Shown here in pieces: positions 57,951-64,000 of a stretch of DNA of 64,000 bases. The stretch spans positions 32,567,450-32,631,449 of the forward strand of contig OZ024741.1 of NCBI GenBank assembly GCA_964016885.1. Reading direction: 5' to 3'. This stretch comes from Eledone cirrhosa. Taxonomy: Eukaryota > Mollusca > Cephalopoda > Octopoda > Eledonidae. Numbering within the stretch: position 1 is the first letter of the stretch; each line of letters begins with the position of its first letter. Under the pieces are notes generated by a model. It saw only the letters and a list, made by a program, of their open reading frames with translations, did no database searches and was not told the origin of the DNA. The position numbers and the translations under genes were made by a program.

Positions 57951-60758
57951 TACAACATGGCTGTATAATATTTGTATTTATTCCAGATGTAATAAGCCTA
58001 CATATCTTAGTTGTTATACAACATGGCTGTATAATATTTGTATTTATTCCAGATGTAATAAGCCTACATATCTCAGTTGCTATACAACATGGCTGTATAA
58101 TATTTGTATTTATTGCAGATGTAATAAGCCTACATATCTCAGTTTTTATACAACATGGCTGTATAATATTTGTATTTATTCCAGATGTAATAAGCCTACA
58201 TATCTCAGTTGTTATACAACATGGCTGTATAATATTTGTATTTATTCCAGATGTAATAAGCCTACATATCTCAGTTTTTGTACAACATGGCCGTATAATA
58301 TTTGTAATTATTCCAGATGTAATAAGCCTACATATCTCAGTTGTTATACAACATGGCTGTATAATATTTGTATTTATTCCAGATGTAATAAGCCTACATA
58401 TCTCAGTTGTTATATAACATGGCTGTATAATATTTGTATTTATGCCAGATGTAATAAGCCTACATATCTCAGATGTTATACAACATGGCTGTATAATATT
58501 TGTATTTATTCCAGATGTAATAAGCCTACATTTCGCAGTTGTTATACAGCATGGCTGTATAATATTTGTATTTATTCCAGATGTAATAAGCCTACATATC
58601 TCAGATGTTATACAACATGGCTGTATAATATGTGTATTTATTCCAGATGTATTAAGACTACATTTCGCAGTTGTTATACAGCATGGCTGTATAATATTTG
58701 TATTTATTCCAGATGTAATAAGCCTACATATCTCAGATGTTATACAACATGGCTGTATAATATTTGTATTTATTCCAGATGTAATAAGCCTACATATCTC
58801 AGATGTTATACAACATGGCTGTATAATATTTGTATTTATTCCAGATGTAATAAGCCTACATATCTCAGATGTTATACAACATGGCTGTATATTATTTGTA
58901 TTTATTCCAGATGTAATAAGCCTACATTTCGCAGTTGTTATACAGCATGGCTGTATAATATTTGTATTTATTCCAGATGTAATAAGCCTACATATCTCAG
59001 TTGTTATACAACATGGCTGTATAATATTTGTATTTATTCCAGACGTAATAAGCCTACATATCTCAGTTGTTAAACAACATGGCTGTATAATATTTGTATT
59101 TATTCCAGATGTAATAAGCCTACATATGTCAGATGTTATACAACATGGCTGTATAATATTTGTATTTATTCCAGATGTAATAAGCCTACATATCTCAGAT
59201 GTTATACAACATGGCTGTATCATATTTGTATTTATTCCAGATGTAATAAGCCTACATATCTCAGTTGTTATACAACATGGCTGTATAATATTTGTATTTA
59301 TTGCAGATGTAATAAGCCTACATATCTCAGTTGTTATACAACATGGCTGTATAATATTTGTATTTATTCCAGATGTAATAGGCCTACATATCTCAGTTGT
59401 TATACAACATGGCTGTATAATATTTGTATTTATTCCAGATGTAATAAGCCTACATATCTCAGTTTTTATACAACATGGCTGTATAATATTTGTAATTATT
59501 GCAGATGTAATAAGCCTACATATCTCAGTTGTTATACAACATGGCTGTATAATATTTGTATTTATTCCAGATGAAATAAGCCTACATATCTCAGATGTTA
59601 TACAACATGGCTGTATAATATTTGTATTTATTCCAGACGTAATAAGCCTACATATCTCAGTTGTTAAACAACATGGCTGTATAATATTTGTATTTATTCC
59701 AGATGTAATAAGCCTACATATCTCAGATGTTATACAACATGGCTGTATAATATTTGTATTTATTCCATATGTAATAAGCCTACATATCTCAGATGTTATA
59801 CAACATGGCTGTATCATATTTGTATTTATTCCAGATGTAATAAGCCTACATATCTCAGTTGTTATACAACATGGCTGTATAATATTTGTATTTATTGCAG
59901 ATGTAATAAGCCTACATATCTCAGTTGTTATACAACATGGCTGTATAATATTTGTATTTATTCCAGATGTAATAGGCCTACATATCTCAGTTGTTATACA
60001 ACATGGCTGTATAATATTTGTATTTATTCCAGATGTAATAAGCCTACATATCTCAGTTTTTATACAACATGGCTGTATAATATTTGTAATTATTGCAGAT
60101 GTAATAAGCCTACATATCTCAGTTGTTATACAACATGGCTGTATAATATTTGTATTTATTCCAGATGTAATAAGCCTACATATCTCAGTTGTTATACAAC
60201 ATGGCTGTATAATATTTGTATTTATTCCAGATGTAATAAGCCTACATATCTCAGATGTTATACAACATGGCTGTATATTATTTGTATTTATTGCAGATGT
60301 AATAAGCCTACATATCTCAGTTGTTATACAACATGGCTGTATAATATTTGTATTTATTCCAGATGTAATAAGCCTACATATCTCAGTTGTTATACAACAT
60401 GGCTGTATAATATTTGTATTTATTCCAGATGTAATAAGCCTACATATCTCAGTTTTTATACAACATGGCTGTATAATATTTGTATTTATTCCAGATGTAA
60501 TAAGCCTACATATCTCAGTTGTTATACAACATGGCTGTATAATATTTGTATTTATTCCAGATGTAATAAGACTACATATCTCAGTTGTTATACAACATGG
60601 CTGTATAATATTTATATTTATTCCAGATGTAATACGCCTACACATCTCAGATGTTATACAACATGGCTGTATAATATTTGTATTTATTCCAGATCTAATA
60701 AGCCTACATATTTCAGTTGTTAAACAACATGGCTGTATAATATTTGTATTTATTCCAG

Positions 60759-60778
60759 ATGTAATAAGCTCTACATAT
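60759..60778. repeat. +1 indel monomer (GCTCTAC), second copy
   Basis: Same change as at 57,070, exactly 3,698 bp later. Confidence 0.88.
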
Positions 60779-61632
60779 CTCAGTTGTTATACAACATGGC
60801 TGTATAATATTTGTATTTATTCCAGATGTAATAAGCCTACATATCTCAGTTGTTATACAACATGGCTGTATACTATTTGTATTTATTCGAGATATAATAA
60901 GCCTACATATCTCAGTTGTTATACAACATGGCTGTATAATATTTATATTTATTCCAGATGTAATACGCCTACACATCTCAGATGTTATACAACATGGCTG
61001 TATAATATTTGTATTTATTCCAGATCTAATAAGCCTACATATTTCAGTTGTTAAACAACATGGCTGTATAATATTTTTATTTATTCCAGATGTAATAACC
61101 CTACATTTCCCAGTTGTTATACAGCATGGCTGTATAATATTTGTATTTATTCCAGATGTAATAAGCCTACATATCTCAGTTGTTATACAACATGGCTGTA
61201 TAATATTTGTATTTATTGCAGATGTAATAAGCCTACATATCTCAGATGTTATACAACATGGCTGTACACTATTTGTATTTATTCCAGATGTAATAAGCCT
61301 ACATATCTCAGATGTTATACAACGTGGCTGTATAATATTTGTATTTATTCCAGATGTAATAACCCTACATTTCCCAGTTGTTATACAGCATGGCTGTATA
61401 ATATTTGTATTTATTCCAGATGTAATAAGCCTACATATCTCAGTTGCTATACAACATGGCTGTATAATATTTGTATTTATTGCAGATGTAATAAGCCTAC
61501 ATATCTCAGATGTTATACAACATGGCTGTACACTATTTGTATTTATTCCAGATGTAATAAGCCTACATATCTCAGATGTTATACAACGTGGCTGTATAAT
61601 ATTTGTATTTATTCCAGATGTAATAAGCCTAC

Positions 61633-61648
61633 ATATCTCCCATTGTTA
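61633..61648. repeat. +1 indel monomer (CTCCCATTG), second copy
   Basis: Same change as at 57,941, exactly 3,698 bp later. Confidence 0.88.
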
Positions 61649-61780
61649 TACAACATGGCTGTATAATATTTGTATTTATTCCAGATGTAATAAGCCTACA
61701 TATCTTAGTTGTTATACAACATGGCTGTATAATATTTGTATTTATTCCAGATGTAATAAGCCTACATATCTCAGATGTTA

Positions 61781-62635
61781 TACAACATGGCTGTATAATA
61801 TTTGTATTTATTCCAGATGTAATAAGCCTACATATCTCAGATGTTATACAACATGGCTGTATCATATTTGTATTTATTCCAGATGTAATAAGCCTACATA
61901 TCTCAGTTGTTATACAACATGGCTGTATAATATTTGTATTTATTCCAGATGTAATAAGCCTACATATCTCAGTTTTTATACAACATGGCTGTATAATATT
62001 TGTAATTATTCCAGATGTAATAAGCCTACATATCTCAGATGTTATACAACATGGCTGTATAATATTTGTATTTATTCCAGATGTAATAAGCCTACATATC
62101 TCAGATGTTATACAACATGGTTGTATAATATTTGTATTTATTCCAGATGTAATAAGCCTACATATCTCAGTTGTTATACAACCTGGCTGTATAATATTTG
62201 TATTTATTGCAAATGTAATAAGCCTACATATCTCAGATGTTATACAACATGTCTGTATACTATTTGTATTTATTCCAGATGTAATAAGCCTACATATCTC
62301 AGATGTTATACAACATGGCTGTATAATATTTGTATTTATTCCAGATGTAATAAGCCTACATATCTCAGTTGTTATACAACATGTCTGTATAATATTTGTA
62401 TTTATTCCAGATGTAATAACCCTCTATATTTCAGTTGTTATACAACATGGCTGTATAATATTTGTATTTATTCCAGATGTAATATGCCTACATATCTCAG
62501 TTGTTATACAACATGGCTGTATAATATTTGTATTTATTCCAGATGTAATAAGCCTACATATCTCAGTTGTTATACAACATGGCTGTATAATATTTGTATT
62601 TATTCCAGATGTAATAACCCTACATATTTCAGTTG
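61781..62635. repeat. Array edge: about 13 more diverged monomers
   Basis: The last monomers carry private changes not seen elsewhere, such as CATGGTTGTATAA near 62,118, CAACCTGGCTG near 62,180, TTGCAAATGTAATAAG near 62,207 and AACCCTCTATATTTCAG near 62,418. No long-block duplication reaches the edge. The final, partial monomer starts at 62,578 and stops after CATATTTCAGTTG. Confidence 0.85.
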
Positions 62636-62735
62636 AATTTAAGAACATAGTTTTTATGTGGAATATAGAATTGCATTTTTGATTTTCCTAAAATCAGATG
62701 TTTAATGTACTGCTACCATTATTGGGAGAGTTAGA
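62636..62735. other. Single-copy AT-rich flank next to the array
   Basis: From AATTTAAGAACATAG onwards the sequence no longer matches the monomer. It is AT-rich and I see no gene, RNA or mobile-element terminus in it. No obvious target-site duplication or terminal repeat marks the junction. Confidence 0.8.
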
Positions 62736-62894
62736 GATGTTGTCAATGATGATGATGATAATGACCAAAATGGCGATGATAATGATGAATATTTTAGTAA
62801 CGCTTATGATTATTATCTTGATAAGGATATTAATAATGATGATGATATATGATAATGATGATGATGATGTTGATGACGATGATAACTAATGGTG
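62736..62894. repeat. Imperfect GAT/AAT trinucleotide tract
   Basis: Runs of GATGATGATG and AATGATGATG alternate with interruptions such as CCAAAATGGCG and ATTTTAGTAACGC. The tract grades into the GGT-rich tract that follows. Short open frames rich in Met and Asp are by-products of the repeat. Confidence 0.88.
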
Positions 62895-63535
62895 ATGATG
62901 TTGATGTTGATGATGGTGGTGTTGGTGTTGGTGACGGTAGTTATGGTGGGGTTGGTAGTTGGTGTGGTTGTTGTAAGGGTGGTGGTGGTAGTGATGATAA
63001 TGGTGGCGGAGGTAGTTGGTGTGGTGGCAGTGGTAATGGTGATGATAATGGTGGTGGTGATGATGATGGTGGTGGTGGTGATTGTGATGATAATGGTGGT
63101 GGTGTTGATGATGGTGGTGAAGGGGGTAATGGTGATGATGGTGGTGGTGAAGGGGGTAATGGTGATGATAATCGTGGTGGTAATGATGATGGTGGTGGTA
63201 GTAGTGATGATGGTGGTGGTGGTGGTGGTGATGGGGTTGATAGTTGGTGTGGTTGTTGTAGTTGTGGTGGTAATGGTGATGGTAGTGGTTGTTGTGGTGG
63301 TGATTGTGACGTTTATGGTAGTGTTGGTGATGCTGGGTTTAATCGTTGGTGCGGTTGTTGTAGGGGTGGTAGTGATGATGGTGGTGATGGTGGTCGTCGT
63401 GTTGGTGCTGGTGTTTATGGTCGGGTTGTTGTCATGGTGATTGTGGTGGTGGTGGTTGTGGTAGTGGTTATGTTGGTGGCGGTTATGGTGTGGTTGTTGT
63501 CGTGGTGGTGGTGGTGTTGGTGCTGGTATTTATAG
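62849..63535 (+). other. Low-complexity open frame, Gly/Asp/Cys-rich, probably not a gene
   Basis: A 228-codon open frame runs through the trinucleotide tract. It starts in a Met-rich GAT-repeat translation and becomes Gly/Asp-rich. The only pattern of note is a WCGCC motif, at 62,957-62,974 (SWCGCC), 63,242-63,259 (SWCGCC) and 63,344-63,361 (RWCGCC), with a related SWCGG between the first two. A second frame over the same DNA is open too (Val/Met-rich, 62,889-63,440), as expected for a repeat lacking A and C. There is no visible signal peptide, conserved domain or promoter. I judge it an artefact of the repeat, though a Gly/Cys-rich secreted or structural protein cannot be excluded. Confidence 0.15.
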
Positions 63536-63670
63536 TATGGTTGTTGACGTGGTGATGGTCGTGTTGGTGTTGGTGCTGGTGATTATGGTGTGGTTGTTGT
63601 CATGGTGACGGTGGTGGTGGTTATGCTGTTGCTGTTGTCGTGGTGGTGGTGGTGGTGGTGGTGGTCCTGA
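62895..63670. repeat. Imperfect GGT/GAT trinucleotide tract, G-rich on + strand
   Basis: About 780 bp of GGT, GAT, GTT and AGT triplets with very little C on the + strand. Pure runs include (GGT)6 at 63,212-63,229 and (GGT)8 at 63,642-63,665. A 30-bp local duplication is visible: AGGGGGTAATGGTGATGAT starts at 63,121 and 63,151. GGTTGTTGT recurs near 63,424, 63,492, 63,539 and 63,592 at irregular spacing, suggesting a decayed minisatellite over the trinucleotide base. Four or more GG pairs in close series make two-layer G-quadruplexes possible on the + strand. Confidence 0.92.
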
Positions 63671-63925
63671 TGCTGATGATAAAATAGGGATGACGTGTAC
63701 AGATCCATCAGCATTCATTGCTCTTGTGTTGTTTAAACTACATTTGATCCTCTATATAGAAAGAAAAGACGATAAATTCAAATAGAATTTCCAGATATTT
63801 CGGATTGATAAAACACACACAGAGAATGTTAGAAAATTCTAATCTACATTGAATAATATATATTTTTTCTTTCTAATTTTTCTTGTATTTAGATAACGAA
63901 ATCGGGAGTTTGCGAGGTTTATAGG
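63671..63925. other. Single-copy AT-rich sequence
   Basis: About 255 bp of ordinary-looking, AT-rich, non-repetitive sequence between the trinucleotide tract and the TA microsatellite. On the minus strand a 62-codon open frame (63,718-63,530) begins here and runs into the repeat, where it becomes poly-Pro, then His/Asn/Thr-rich. Its first 18 or so residues come from this single-copy stretch. I see no support for it as an exon beyond being open. Confidence 0.7.
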
Positions 63926-63936
63926 AGATATATGTA

Positions 63937-64000
<64 letters not shown>
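63926..64000. repeat. (TA)n microsatellite, truncated by the window
   Basis: After GATATATGTATATATG, pure TA runs from 63,943 to the last base (29 units) and continues beyond the window. The two TG interruptions at its left edge are typical of decaying TA arrays. Confidence 0.97.

Larger units (their letters stand above)
54385..61780. repeat. 3,698-bp (56 monomers + 2) tandem block, two copies
   Basis: Copy 1 is about 54,385-58,082 and copy 2 about 58,083-61,780. Markers include TTTATGCCAG (54,742 and 58,440), CATATGTCAGATG (near 55,426 and 59,124), TTCCATATGTAATAAG (near 56,065 and 59,763), AAGCTCTACATATC (57,070 and 60,768) and CTCCCATTG (57,941 and 61,639). The last two markers each add one base, giving 56 x 66 + 2. 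I found no differences over long stretches, so this may be the youngest block. Confidence 0.9.
1..62635. repeat. 66-bp satellite array, about 949 head-to-tail monomers
   Basis: A 66-bp unit repeats from the first base to about 62,635. Landmarks in order within the unit are CATGGCTGTATAATATTTG, a T-rich stretch ending in TTCCAG, ATGTAATAAGCCTACATAT, and CTCAGWTGTTATACAA. The common form is about 29% GC and has no CpG. CATGG starts at 1 and at 62,578 are 948 x 66 + 9 bp apart, so the array holds 948 full monomers plus a 58-bp partial one. The left edge is truncated by the window and the right edge is a real boundary with single-copy DNA. Frequent variants are CTCAGATG versus CTCAGTTG, CATTTCGCAG with CAGCATGG, TTGCAG for TTCCAG, CATGTCTG for CATGGCTG, and TATACT or TATCAT for TATAAT. 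Three of six frames are open in the common form, which explains the many long ORFs. I see no evidence that any of them is a gene. Satellite identity is certain; chromosomal role is unknown. Confidence 0.98.

Noticed and set aside
1..62635. CRISPR array
   Set aside because: There are no unique spacers between repeats. The units are contiguous 66-bp monomers that vary by point changes, and the flank is eukaryotic in character.
1..62635. Multicopy RNA gene cluster (tRNA, snRNA or 5S)
   Set aside because: The monomer has no A/B box pattern, cloverleaf or other familiar RNA fold. Its only evident structure is the 21-bp dyad.
1..62635. CENP-B box
   Set aside because: No match to the TTCG...CGGGA core. 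TTCGCAG in one subclass shares only TTCG with it.
62600..62700. Transposon or retroelement terminus at the satellite boundary
   Set aside because: No terminal inverted repeat, LTR, poly(A) tail or target-site duplication is visible on the two sides of about 62,635.
62698..62889. Met/Ile-rich 63-codon open frame at the GAT tract
   Set aside because: Low-complexity translation of GAT/AAT repeats; it overlaps other equally open frames.
62889..63440. Val/Met-rich 183-codon open frame
   Set aside because: It is the alternate frame of the GGT tract. The tract lacks the A and C content needed for most stops, so open frames are expected by chance.
63530..63718. Minus-strand 62-codon open frame with a polyproline run
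   Set aside because: Most of it is translated trinucleotide repeat. Only about 18 residues come from single-copy DNA, with no splice or homology support that I can see.

Overview
The window is almost entirely one satellite DNA array. From base 1 to about 62,635 it is a head-to-tail tandem repeat of a 66-bp, AT-rich monomer (about 29% GC by hand count of the common form), all in one orientation. I see no transposon, inversion or unrelated insertion. The array is cut by the left edge of the window and ends abruptly at about 62,635. Monomer starts (CATGG) fall at 1 and at 62,578. That distance is 62,577 bp, exactly 948 x 66 + 9, and the 9 extra bases match the indels I could place: eight +1 monomers sharing one variant, four +1 sites between 57,070 and 61,641, and one 3-bp deletion near 20,064.

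The array is hierarchical. Multi-kilobase blocks of monomers have themselves been duplicated, with offsets of 396, 594, 726, 1,056/1,057, 1,122, 2,376, 3,235, 3,698, 3,762, 4,290, 4,556 and 6,270 bp. Each is a whole number of monomers once the +1 variants are counted. Approximate layout: 1-11 kb older, mixed blocks; 11.04-19.63 kb a 4,290-bp pair; 22.45-31.57 kb a 4,556-bp pair; 29.95-36.4 kb a 3,235-bp pair; 36.8-42.7 kb 1,122- and 2,376-bp duplications; 42.3-54.8 kb a 6,270-bp pair; 54.4-61.8 kb a 3,698-bp pair; 61.8-62.6 kb more diverged edge monomers.

Because 66 is a multiple of 3 and the common monomer has no stop in three of its six frames, the array contains very long open frames, the longest about 2,721 codons at 37,842-46,007. 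I treat these as by-products of the repeat and annotate no protein-coding gene in the array.

The right flank (62,636-64,000) has a short AT-rich single-copy stretch, a GAT-rich then GGT-rich trinucleotide tract with strong strand asymmetry, about 255 bp of AT-rich single-copy sequence, and a (TA)n microsatellite running off the window. I recognise no RNA gene, promoter or conserved protein.

The sequence is eukaryotic nuclear DNA by its character: long satellite, trinucleotide and TA microsatellites. The flank resembles simple-repeat-rich invertebrate genomes such as molluscs, but nothing identifies the species, and this placement is a low-confidence inference. The most notable features are a 21-bp dyad in the common monomer that is perfect in one monomer subclass, the near-perfect 66-bp register over about 949 copies, and the recent large-block duplications.
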